DNA of 64,000 nt, from assembly GCA_949825025.1 (NCBI GenBank), contig OX463778.1, forward strand, positions 38,331,194 through 38,395,193, written 5' to 3'. Of this stretch, positions 1 through 12,043 are shown one piece after another. The notes under the pieces are model-generated. The model was not told the origin of the DNA. It saw only the letters and a program-made list of their open reading frames with translations, and did not search any database. The first letter of the stretch is position 1; the number at the start of each line of letters is the position of its first letter. The translations under genes and the position numbers were made by a program. Source of the stretch: Siphlonurus alternatus. Lineage: Eukaryota > Arthropoda > Insecta > Ephemeroptera > Siphlonuridae.

Positions 1-80
1 TCTGTGGGAAGAACTGTCCTCTTATCGTCAATAGTATAAATTTATATAATTGAAAATAAAAAAGGACAAAATCTTATGCC

Positions 81-838
81 TTAAAGATGTACCAAAGTGA
101 ATACTTTTTTTACATATTCGGGCAGCTAAGAATTATTCCGATATCCCTGTGGCTCAATATTTTTATACGATGCCTCGATGCCTAGATGTTTTATACTTAA
201 TTATTTAGTTTGAAAAGTGAGTTGAAAAAACGTTGGTTGATTGAAACCGGTGCGCGCCCGCAGCGGCCGGTGATGCGACAAGAAGGGGGCGAAAGGGCGT
301 TCCCCCGATTCACGAGAGATTCTCGTCGTATCAGCGGTTGCTGCGGGCGCGCACTGACTTGAATCAACCAACGGTTTTTCAATTCACTTTTCAAACTAAA
401 TAATTAATGGAGCACCGACCTCAAAATTTTTTACTACAGAAATGGATACAGGGTGCAAAAATATGCTACTCTGAATTTTTTCAGATTTTTCTGAGACCGG
501 GAAGTATTTTTAAAAAAATTATTAAAAATCCTTTTTATGACGTCATGGGCGGCAATGTCCTATCCTTTTCTTAAGGAGAGACGCCTCGTGACGTCATCAA
601 AATGGACTTTCAATAATTTTTTAAAAATACTTCCCGGCCTCAGAAAAATCTGAAAAAAATCAGAGTAGCATATTTTTGCATCTTCTATCCATTTCTGCAA
701 TAAAAAATTTTGAGGTCGGTACTCCATTGTAAAATAACTAGGCATCGTACGAAAATATTGAGCCACAGGGATATCAGAATAATTCTTAGCTGCCCGAATA
801 TGTAAAAAAAAAAAGTATTCACTTTGGTACACCTTTAA
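81..838. mobile_element. Long palindromic (foldback) element, palindrome family copy a, with a nested insertion
   Basis: The two halves are inverted copies. ACCAAAGTGAATAC and TGGCTCAATATTTT on the left reappear reversed near 741-832, and the segment from GACCTCAAAATTTTTTACT (about 418) is mirrored up to 728. The centre (about 540-600) holds two TGACGTCA-type sites flanking CTTAAGGAG. No coding capacity is visible, so this is a non-autonomous foldback. The left arm is interrupted at 197-407 by a separate TTAA-flanked element. Related cores occur at 4469, 10711, 21199, 47200, 54560, 60281 and 63945. The exact ends and any target duplication were not resolved. Confidence 0.85.
197..407. mobile_element. 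TTAA-flanked foldback MITE nested in a palindrome arm
   Basis: The ends TTATTTAGTTTGAAAAGTGA and its reverse complement are bounded by TTAA at 197-200 and 404-407. The interior is unusually GC-rich (CGGTGCGCGCCCGCAGCGG) and imperfectly palindromic. The mirror-image arm of the host palindrome (about 720-745) lacks this block, so the pre-insertion target can be read: removing one TTAA and the insert leaves a continuous arm. A TTAA target with short TIRs is typical of piggyBac- or Kolobok-type non-autonomous elements. The superfamily is inferred from the target alone. Confidence 0.8.
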
Positions 839-2231
839 AAAAAAAACTAAAATATCAGAGAAAGAGAAGGGGTCTCTAAAAGTACATTTGTACAGTTTTT
901 GCTTCAATAAGTAACAAGCTATTCTGATTAACTCTCAATACTATAATAGTGAAAACTGCAATCTAATTATTAAAACGGTTAATTATTTTAGCCCTATTTT
1001 TCTCTTTCTTATTACTTGCTAGAACATTCTTAATTTTGAAGTGAAGCAAATTGCTCCCGAGGCACAATCAAAAGTTAACTCCACTTCCACGTGATCAGTA
1101 TTACAGACCAGAGGTCTGATGTGGTGTGTGTGTAACTTTTAGAGCAATTAACAAGTTGGTCATGCATCGCCTCCCGCCTCTACATAGCCTAAACTTCATA
1201 CAGCCAACAAAATTATATTTTTATGAGAAACTTCATTGAAAGTAACTATAAACTTAACAAAAATATTGATCTATATTGTTTTAAGATTTTTCAGTTGCCA
1301 AAATTTAATCCATATAATTATAAATAGACTTTCAAAACTTGATTTTTTAATGATATTATACGGAACTTGATAAAATCAATTCAATATTTAATAAAAATCT
1401 TAGCTCAAATTCAGACTTAGTAATTCAGTATATAGAGAAAATCCAACATGCAGTATAATATAGGTATAATAAATTTCATGAAAATATTTATATATATACC
1501 CATATATAACGTGTAATCTAAGTGAATGTAGTATTAATTGTAATTATTGAACAAAATAATATTTGTTAACATTTGCCATTGTTGAATTAGAATTTTGATA
1601 TGCAAGTATGTAACTAATTACAATAATTTACATACACTCAAATAAATTATGCGTGTTGTTGTAATTAATGTACTTTAATTCTCTTGCCTCGTGTGATTCA
1701 ATTAAAGAGCTAAATAGCAGTCATGTCTCATTTAGCAGTCAGCCAGTGTTAAATGTAAATCTCTTGTTAATATTATTCGGTACAAGAGGCAGAAATAATA
1801 AAGTCAGCACACTATAAAGTTAAAGTTCTGTGCCATTGGTGGTAAAATAAATGAATTGACAATTATAAAATTATATCCATTAATTAAACCAAAGATTTGT
1901 TGTAATATTTTGTAGACCTCAGGATAGCAAAAATGCAAATGTCAACCAGGCTGCTTTTTGTGTAAGCATTTTTACGTATAGCTTAATGTGGAGTGGTAAA
2001 TTGAGATATTTTATTTTCAGAGCGGCTACACTGTGTACTTTAAACTGTTGCTCTCACAAATTTATGCAGATTCAGCAGACACCTCTTACCAGATTTGCTG
2101 GAGGTGTGCTACTTTAGATAAAAAGAGATGCAAATTAATATACATTTTTTGGGGGGTGGTATGCAGAACTTGCAAAAAAAATGTAAAGATTTAAATCTTT
2201 TGTAGACTGTATAAAAACAAAGCAATATAAT
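839..2231. other. AT-rich stretch, no gene seen
   Basis: Low-complexity AT-rich DNA with no ORF, splice-bounded coding segment, RNA gene or clear repeat that I could support. Confidence 0.5.
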
Positions 2232-2367
2232 TGGCTGTTTTGAGGTTGAAGTGGCTCTGTATATTATAGCTAATGTACTCTACGTAAACAACGAGAAGTT
2301 ATTTATTATTATAGTTATTTGTGCTCTTGCTGTAATATACTGAACCACTTCAACATCAAAACAGCAA
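2232..2367. mobile_element. Small foldback MITE-like element
   Basis: CTGTTTTGAGGTTGAAGTGG near the left edge is matched by its near-exact reverse complement CCACTTCAACATCAAAACAG at the right edge, about 135 bp overall. It lies just upstream of the 3.7-kb TIR element. The spacer is AT-rich with no coding potential. Confidence 0.6.
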
Positions 2368-2395
2368 AATTTATCCCTGCTAGCATATATATAAT

Positions 2396-3026
2396 AGTCA
2401 GGGGAATAAGAGGAAAAATCGCGCGTTTAGTGAAGAAAGCATGAATTTTTTTTTGGTGGTAGAGTTCACCCCAAAGATAAATTTTTTTGGCGGAGACAAA
2501 CGAAAATGACCTTGGTTCGACCCCCCGTGACCTTTGACCTTGCGCATCTTAATTATTTTTTCCTGGCTATTCTATTGAAGTTAGAGAAATAATTTTAATT
2601 GCAAATTATTGGTATTGATAAAGCAATGATGACAAAAAAAAAATGAGCATCCTAAACCAATTAATTTCAAAATGGCGGCTAATTAACTTAATTAAATCAT
2701 GAAATCTTGGATATTTTTAGTGAATTTCTCGTAACTTCTGGCATTTATAATGAAAATAAACCTCAGTTAACACGAACAGACATTTATGAACGCAATATTA
2801 AATTAATAGAGTCATTAAATGCATATAATTAGGCAAATTATTGATTTAATTAAGTAAAACCAAGTAACACTTTTTAGTCAATATTGCAACATACTATCGT
2901 TATGGTTGGATTTTCCACTGCAGTTGTGATGATTTAGTCAACTTAAGTTAATGTCTGTTGCATAAAGATTGAGACTACCTATTTTCAAGTTGATGACGTC
3001 AGCAAATACAAAATTGCGACCAAATA
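2396..3026 (+). repeat. Left long terminal inverted repeat of the 3.7-kb element
   Basis: Mirrors 5500-6136 with few differences. It includes CGCGCGTTTAGTGAAGAAAG near the outer end and GATGACGTCAGCAAATAC near the inner end, which contains a CRE-like TGACGTCA site. Confidence 0.85.
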
Positions 3027-3913
3027 TACTCATTGTTTTATTGTATTTACATATTAATTATACTTTTATTTAATTTTTTCATATTATTATTATATGATAT
3101 ATTTATAGAATGTTCTAGTTACATTTTTTGTTTGCTCTCGTCAGATTATGCAAATAGTAATATAAAATATAATTTTATGGTTGACGCTACGTCATGTGTT
3201 CTGTTGCTTTTGTGACGTGCATTTTATTTTATTATTATTTTTTTGAACTTACTTGCTTCTTCATACCTTCTGAGTTTATGATTTGCGCACACCCGCCTAC
3301 CTCAATGTTTTGTCTAATGACGAGCAATGCACCTGCCACCTCATTTACACATTTGCAAAGATTTTACTTAAGTATAGCCTGCAAAAGGGTATATTGTCAT
3401 CCTTTAATTGGTCACTTGACTTAAGTAAGTATATTTAAAAATGCGTATCGACTCGATCTTCAAGCGTCGTTAAAATATGAGACTGTTACAATTTTTATTT
3501 CAATCAGCATGTTATTATTGTGAGCACGTAAAAATTATCGTGCGTATATTAACTAGTGATTTACAAGACTCCATCATTCGATCGCTAATTTGCATGCAGA
3601 AATTCACTGTTCTTATGAGAACTGCACGGTAAGTGTGATATTTAATTTATTTTATATATTATATTATATCATGTTCAAATCTTGTATAATAAACAACTTG
3701 CAGTCAGTGGAGTTATTATATGTAATATATTTTATTATTTTTATGGTAGAAAGTATTAAAAAATAGTAATATGTATTATATTAATTCTATTTTTTAATTA
3801 CGTCAATTATTATTATAGCTATAAAAATATAAATAGAGGATTTGCCTTTATACTGTAGTTTATACTAAACAAAAATTTTAACACAACATTTTAATTGTAG
3901 GTAATTTGTGACA

Positions 3914-4963
3914 ATGTTGAAACGAAAACACGATTTGACTACTGACTGCCAGATAAATTGGAATTCATGCATTATTTGTCGACGCCATAACTTACGCCTT
4001 GAACTTCGCTGTCCAACAAAATCTAATCGTTCTGATGATGAGAAAACATTCAAATTTTGAGGACAATGTAATAGATTTGTAGCTATTAATCAATTACCTA
4101 AAGAATTTAAATCAACTTATATGTTCGCATAGACGAAGGACTTGGTATTGCACAGTCACTGTTATCTCACAATGCAGTGTGGCATAAAAATTGTCACTCT
4201 CCGTATAATGATAGTAAATACTTAGTTGCACAAATAAGGTACAAAAAATTACAAGAACAGATTGAAGAATGTCCCGAAAATGTTGCTAGAGGAACTTTTC
4301 ATACGACGAGATGTTAAGTTACTGGAGAACTTTCCACCTAATCAGGATGCATTGATGCAACATATTAGACGTGCATGCAGTATAAGGAGGACACGTCTGG
4401 GGTCAGTGTTTTGAAACGCAACCAGTGCTACCAGACCTGAACAGCTGGGGTTGGTGTAGTGAGGGTTAAATGGAGTATCGTCCTCAATTTTTTTTATTGC
4501 AGAAATGGATAGAGGATGCTAAGTTATGCTACCCTGATTTTTTTCAGATTTTTTTGAGACCTCCATGGAACTATTTTTAAAAAATTATTGAAAGTCCTTT
4601 TTGTGACGTCATGCGGCGGCAAGTCCTATCTTTTTCTTAAGGAGCGGCGTCTCGTGACGTCACGAAAAGGACTTTCAATAATTTTTTAAAAATTTTTCCC
4701 GGGCTCTAAAAAATCTGAAAAAAATCAGGGTACCATAACTTTGCACCCTCTATCTATTTCTGCAATAAAAAAAATTGAGGACAATTCTCTATTCTCATTG
4801 GGAACCAACATGGAAGACCCTCTTACTAGCTCAAGACACACTCATTGAGTTCATAAAATGTGCTTGTAAACAGGGATGCAACACGAAAAAGTGTTTCTGC
4901 CTTTCAATGTCCTTGAAATGCAGCAAACTCTGTGCTTGTGAAGGATGTAAAAATGTAGCCTAA
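3914..4963 (+). pseudogene. Degenerate CXC/CRC-type cysteine-rich protein carried by a TIR element
   Basis: Three reading-frame pieces match the start and end of an uncharacterised, expanded invertebrate protein family known to me from its motifs. Piece 1 (3914-4060) has C-I-I-C then LRCPTKSNRSDDEKT and stops at TGA 4058. The same frame runs on as NRFVAINQLP before another stop. Piece 2 (4126-4316) reads RIDEGLGIAQSLLSHN and VWHKNCHSPYND. After a stop comes ENFPPNQDALMQHIRRAC, then an LPDPEQLGW-type stretch with frame breaks. A palindrome insertion (4469-4793) then interrupts it. Piece 3 (to 4963) ends with a metal-binding CXC block: CACKQGC, CFC, KCSKLCAC, GCKN. The long middle of the family protein is absent. 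The CXC block resembles tesmin/TSO1 DNA-binding cysteines; function is not established. Clearly non-functional here. Confidence 0.7.
4469..4793. mobile_element. Palindrome family copy b, inserted in the CXC pseudogene
   Basis: The left end AATGGAGTATCGTCCTCAA is mirrored by the right end TTGAGGACAATTCTCTATT. It has the same internal order as copy a: AGAAATGGATAGAGG, a run resembling TTCAGATTTTTTTGAGACC, then TGACGTCATGCGGCGGCAAG and CTTAAGGAG at the centre, followed by the inverse. It separates the GW-containing segment of the pseudogene from the CXC tail, so it landed after the 3.7-kb element. Confidence 0.85.
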
Positions 4964-5499
4964 TTCACATTATTGTTATATTTGTATAAATTAATATTAA
5001 TATGACTGTATAATATTATTATATATAAATATTTAAAATTAGTAATGATTTTTTTATTGGGTAATAGTGATAATACATAAATAACACAAAATACAATTTG
5101 TATTTAGAGGTGTAAATAATTTGTCAATAAATATAAGTAGTTTTAAATATATTGATATGTATTTTTTTTAATTGTGATAAATATGTTCCAAATTAAAAAT
5201 GAGTATTATTTGCATAAAATTGTAATTTATAAATATTTGGAAATAATATATCAATATTTTATTATTTTTCAATTAAAAATATTTATCTACTTCTGCAATT
5301 ATTTTTACGATTTTTTATTTCTATTTCACACGTTGAGTGAAAATTTAATATTTATCAAGAATTGAGTTCAAAAGGAGCTAATTCATAAAAAAAAAAAAAA
5401 AAACTGAAAAAAAAAACATAGTAAAACAGGCTAATTTAATAACAATGATAATCTTTATTATCATAACTTTGCCTCAGACAACAAATATCTTACAATATC

Positions 5500-6136
5500 T
5501 TGGTCGCCATTTTGTATTTGCTGACGTCATCAACTTGAAAATATGTAGTCTCAATCTTTATGCAACAGACATTAACTTAAGTTGACTAAATCATCACAAC
5601 TGCAGTGGAAAATCCAACCATAACGATAGTATGTTGCAATATTGACTAAAAAGTGTTACTTGGTTTTACTTAATTAAATCAATAATTTGCCTAATTATAT
5701 GCATTTAATGACTCTATTAATTTAATATTGCGTTCATAAATGTCTGTTCGTGTTAACTGAGGTTTATTTTCATTATAAATGCCAGGTGTTACGAGAAATT
5801 CACTAAAAATATCCAAGATTTCATGATTTAATTAAGTTAATTAGCCGCCATTTTGAAATTAATTGGTTTAGGATGCTCATTTTTTTTTGTCATCATCGCT
5901 TTATCAATACCAATAATTTGCAATTAAAATTATTTCTCTAACTTTAATAGAATGGCCAGGAAAAAATAATTAAGATGCGCGAGGTCAAAGGTCACGGGGG
6001 GTCGAACCAAGGTCATTTTCGTTTGTCTCCGCCAAAAAAATTGATCTTTGGGGTGAACTCTACCACCAAAAAAAAATTCGCGCTTTCTTCACTAAACGCG
6101 CGATTTCGTCAATTTTTTCCTCTTATTCCCCTGACT
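5500..6136 (-). repeat. Right long terminal inverted repeat of the 3.7-kb element
   Basis: Inverted copy of 2396-3026. Internal sequence next to it (5385-5470) holds two poly(A) runs and no ORF. A short ORF at 5975-6172 overlaps this arm and is not considered a gene. Confidence 0.85.
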
Positions 6137-7378
<1,242 letters not shown>

Positions 7379-10300
7379 AAGTTGATTTTTACATAATATA
7401 TATATTATAACTGAATACAATTATTTTTGTAAGAAATTATGAATAAATAATGCTAAAAATTTATGCTAATAAAACTACAATTTTAATAACAACAGAGCTA
7501 TGAATTAAGTTAATTTTTTATAACAAAAGATATGCAACATCAAAACATGACATGTCAAAAAAGAAAAAAAAAAACTTTTTAATATTTTTAATATTGAAAT
7601 ACAACATTATTTATCTTTCATAGGTAAGGTACACATTTTACCTTTAATAATAATAAAAATATGGCAGTATGAGTACTATGAGTATATTCACATTTTTTTA
7701 ATAATATACTAATTGTAAGTCTAAACTTCTAAAGCAACACGAATTTGAATTTAGAAAAAAAGTAAAGTTTTAATATTAAACTCATAAATCAGAGTTGATA
7801 AATAATGGTCAAAATAATATTTAATGCTCTTCAATGAAATCAATAAAAAGTATTATTATGTCTCTACCTGCAGGTGTACAGCTATTTTTCAATCCCATCG
7901 ATCTACGTACAAGTATAATACATACTGAGGAAATTGAATGCCAAAACTGTTCGCTATTCAGGGTTTATGAGCAGACTTCAAGTGACAAAAGTAATTTTCC
8001 TTTATTTATGTTATAGTATGGTATATAATAGCTTGGCAGTATTAGAGTCTAACTCTAACTGCATAAATTATATATGCTATTAAATTTTTTAATGTTTCAT
8101 GTTGTTAATGGTACGAAAGAAACAAAGACGCTCTCGTATAACAGACTTGCGGTGCATGTCACTAACAACAAGTGCGTGTCGATCTGTTTTATATACTGCG
8201 CGATGGATCGATATCCTTGAGCGCCACTCCTGGCCACAACGACAGTCATTATATGAAGCGATTTTCGATATTCAACAAAGGTTTTTGTGACAGAAGATTT
8301 AGGCAATCTTTCTCACAGTTATATTTTTTTTTCTATCTACGGTAACAATGTGGGAAAGTAGTAGCAATTTCCATTCTATTTAACAATCAAAATTGGATAT
8401 AAAATGTGGACTCAAATAAGCATTATGTGTTCGTTTACTTGTTAAAAGAAACTCAAATTGTATTAAAATTTGCATGTACTTAAAATTGGAGAATATTTGT
8501 AGTATAAAACGTTCCAATAGTTGGAAATAATATAGCGCTGCAATTATAAAATCTTGTAACTGCTTTGAAGCTCTACAACTTTTATAAAGCTATTTAAAAG
8601 CAAGTTACATAATATATGCAATAGAGTAAAGTTGAAACACAATTCTTCTACCGCAGTACATGTAAAAGTACTTACATCGTTGCTGTTATAGTCTGTCCAT
8701 GAGACGGGAAAGAGCGTCGGTTTCTTGGGGTGTGGGCCCGTATCATACGGTTCCAGGGATTCGGATTACAAAGCACAGGGAGACTGGCGCCGGGAGAAAA
8801 CGTAAGGAGAAGGTCGCTTGATGTGATGTAAAGTTGCACAACTTTACAGCTATATAGAAGATATAACTTGACATAAACTTCTTGTTATTACGAGCGCATA
8901 AAACCACTCCCATATACACAGCACACATAGATTTCATTTGTGAAAATTAATTCTGAATTTGAAGTAACAGTAAGTCTGCTTACATTCTGTTTGCTTATTT
9001 TAAAAAAACGTTATTTAAGCTTCTACCAAAGAAAGCATGGAATACACATATAAGTTAAAGACGAAAATCTTCTCGTGTCTCATTGAGCTCAATGTTCTTT
9101 AACAATCTCTCTTTGACGTAATAATATATCTCCAAAAGATAATGTTCACTAAAATTGAAATAGAGAGCTATATATGCTCGTTATTATTTTGTGTAATACA
9201 CTGACAGAAATAAATGTAAGATTTCAATACATTTTGCTATATTGAAGTAAAATTTTTACTTTATATTTCATGATTATACACTATAATACAGATATAATGT
9301 AATAAAACACAATTAAATGTAGCTAGTAACATAGCAAGCTGTATAAAACAATTTTATGAACTATGTAGTTAGTAAGTATATAATACAACATAACTAAGTT
9401 TTTAAAATAATTTACAATTCTTATAAATCAACACATTAGCCTCTTTTGTGTTTACTCAAACAGCTATATACCACAATATAGCTAGATGTTAAAAATCGTA
9501 ACTATAACTCTAAATAGTGCCGCTTCAAGACTTATATAGAGAGTTATGCTGTACAATATACCTGAATTGTTGAGACACTACAGTTCTCGTATTAGACGAC
9601 ATAGAAAATATGTTACAAATGAATATTTTTGATTAAAAAATGCCATTTGTACGCCATTTGTAACAAGAAGATGATGTAAATATACACCGTTATTAGTTAC
9701 CTGGGCTGGATTGTTCTCTATCTGTTATCACTTCGAGTGTACGAATATCAAAATTATAAAGGTATGTAAATCTTTATATATACAGTATTTTAATATATGA
9801 AAAAACTGTTTAATTTGATTGTTATTAAATTTAAAACTGTTGTTTTTAGGTGCGCATGCTTGTTTCCTCCGACATGCATACTACTGCATTCAAACGTTTA
9901 AATGAAGCCAGAATGACTACATTAATAATTAACAGGTAATTATCAGTTACTGAAGTTATTGTAACCAGGTAAATAGCCTGTGCAGAGATTATATTTTTTG
10001 TGCATTTGTCGCAGATTCTCGCACTTCCCGCAGATGCAATTTGATATTCTGAACTGCAATGACCTTGCACCTAGCTGCATTGAGCTGCAATGAAGAACTG
10101 CAATGAACTTGAAGATTTGATGGAAACACACCAACATCAATCTCGGTACTAGTGATCCACAATCCTCGCGTGCCCCTCGATATTTCTTCCTTTACTGCAT
10201 GCATGCTCGTGAGAAAATAGAAAAGTGTTGTAAAATTTTGTTGGATATTTTCACATGAAATCAAATGAATTCATTAACAAAAGCTCCTTCTAGGAATACG

Positions 10301-10710
10301 GCCCTATTGTAGATTAAAACAACGCACATAGAATGACATTTTCCGTCGATTTTGGTGTTAAAAAAATTTTTGATCAAATTTGTCAGCTGGTATATTAAAT
10401 TAAAGCATTATTCTTGTAATTTTTAGTGGGCATGTTCATTTACTTTCAATTACGATATCATTGTTATTTCTCATTTGTTGTTAAATTTTACTGCATGGTA
10501 ATGGTTATAGTAATAGTAATAATATATTGGTCGATTTCTGTTATATTTGTAAAACAATTAAAAAAAAAATAATCCTATACTTTTTCATAAAAAACAGAAA
10601 TAAAACTGCATGCATGTGGCCCTAATGTAATATATTTTTATTGAAAAAGAAATTGCCTTTATTTTAACGCAATTTGAAAGTTATGCCACTATGTTTTTTT
10701 TCCTGATTTG
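7379..10710. other. AT-rich stretch with two GC-richer islands, no gene assigned
   Basis: Two islands stand out. At 8100-8300 both strands are open for about 60-70 codons and the minus strand contains a TATA-like AGTATATAAAACAG. At 8690-8830 there is a GC-rich tract (CTTGGGGTGTGGGCCCGTAT). Neither matches a protein or RNA I recognise, and neither has a convincing splice pair. They could be conserved non-coding DNA, an exon I do not know, or repeat remnants. The rest is featureless. Confidence 0.4.
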
Positions 10711-11068
10711 TTTATATAATAACTATGAGATATTAGAATGTGAAAATTTTAGTGGCTTAATCGAAAGAAGGGGGTAAAAATATGGTACTATGAATTTTTT
10801 CAGATTTTTCTGAGACCGGGAACTATTTTTAAAAAATGATTGAAAGTCTATTTTATGACGTCACGGGCGGCACTGCCCTATCCTTTTCCTTAAGGAGAGT
10901 CACCCGTGACGTCATCAAAATAGACTTTCAATAATTTTTTAAAAATAATTCCCGGTCTCAGAAAAATCTGAAAAAATTCACAGTTCCATTTTTTTTACCC
11001 CTTCTTTCGATTAAGCCACTAAAATTTTTACATTGTAATATGATCTAATATCTCATTATAAGATAAAT
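10711..11068. mobile_element. Palindrome family copy d, variant ends
   Basis: The arms include AATTTTAGTGGCTTAATCG and GAAAGAAGGGGGTAAAAA on the left and their inverse on the right. The centre has TGACGTCACGGGCGGCA, CTTAAGGAG and GTGACGTCATC, and the flanking TTCTGAGACCGGGAACTATT block is the same as in copies a and b. The outermost 60-70 bp differ from copies a-c, so the family has at least two kinds of terminus around a common core. Confidence 0.8.
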
Positions 11069-11286
11069 ATATAAAAATGAGGTCTTTTTGGAAATATTTA
11101 CCATACAAAAAGCTATGTATACAACCAGAATCTTTATAGTATTACTTTTTTTCATGAACGTGCATTTTATGTATCAATTAATAATTAATTGTAATGTGTG
11201 TTATATTAATTAAACTCCCAGTTATATATAGTATTGAAATAAGATGTGTTTATTTCTTTAACATTTACCTTTTTTTTAGCAAGTTA

Positions 11287-11536
11287 TTCAGGCAATGTCA
11301 ATCATGCATTGCTTATACGATCATATTTTAGGCTGAGTTAAATTTTGAATTGCATTAAGCTTTGTACCTGTTCATACTGCTTTGTTTAATCTATTTAATC
11401 TATATCTATCTTTCAGGCAATGTCAATCATGCATTGCTTATACGATCATATTTTAGGCTGAGTTAAATTTTGAATTGCATTAAGCTTTGTACCTGTTCAT
11501 ACTGCTTTGTTTAATCTATTTAATCTATATCTATCT
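11287..11536. repeat. 125-bp tandem duplication (two copies)
   Basis: The block starting TTCAGGCAATGTCAATCATG at 11287 recurs at 11412 with essentially no differences and ends at about 11536. The near-identity indicates a recent duplication. Confidence 0.95.
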
Positions 11537-12043
11537 AAGTTAAAGAACAATAAATAATTATTAATTATATCTGCTTGATTTTAAAATGAATTGCAAAGAT
11601 TTTAGTAACAAATTAAGTATAGAAAGAAAATAATAATATTATTACAATTACATAATAGTTATATTAAATCAAATAACCAACTATATAAAATTATAAATAT
11701 ATAAATTAAATTTAAATAGTAGCTATATTGTAGCATATAGCTAAGCTGTAAGTTTTGAGAAACAGTTGCTATATAGTACAACATAGTTCAGTTATAGAAT
11801 TTTTAAATTGTAGCTATATTGTACAATATACTTCGATGTGCTGATTAAGAGTTGCGCTGCATTTTACTTTAATACAGCAGTTCTGGTTTCCAATATAAAA
11901 CTCTTTTACCCCAAAAACAATACATCTAATTATGTTGCAAACCACAATAATTTATAAATTTTTCTGTCAGTGTAGCTATAGTGTGTTCATTATGGAAATT
12001 AAAATTCTAGAGAGTAAAAGCACTCACTTTTTTACACCCTGAA
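11537..12043. other. AT-rich stretch, no gene seen
   Basis: Short AGCTATATTGTA-like motifs recur but no supported feature was found. Confidence 0.5.

Larger units (their letters stand above)
2396..6136. mobile_element. 3.7-kb DNA transposon with about 630-bp terminal inverted repeats, internally deleted
   Basis: The element begins AGTCAGGGGAATAAGAGG and ends with the reverse complement. ATAAT lies immediately outside both ends (2391-2395 and 6137-6141), consistent with a 5-bp target duplication. The arms (about 2396-3026 and 5500-6136) are near-identical inverted copies. The interior carries remnants of a cysteine-rich protein (3914-4963) broken by stops and frameshifts, with its middle missing. 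A palindrome-family element is inserted at 4469-4793. No transposase catalytic motif was recognised, so the superfamily is open; the intact version presumably encodes the full protein. Confidence 0.85.
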
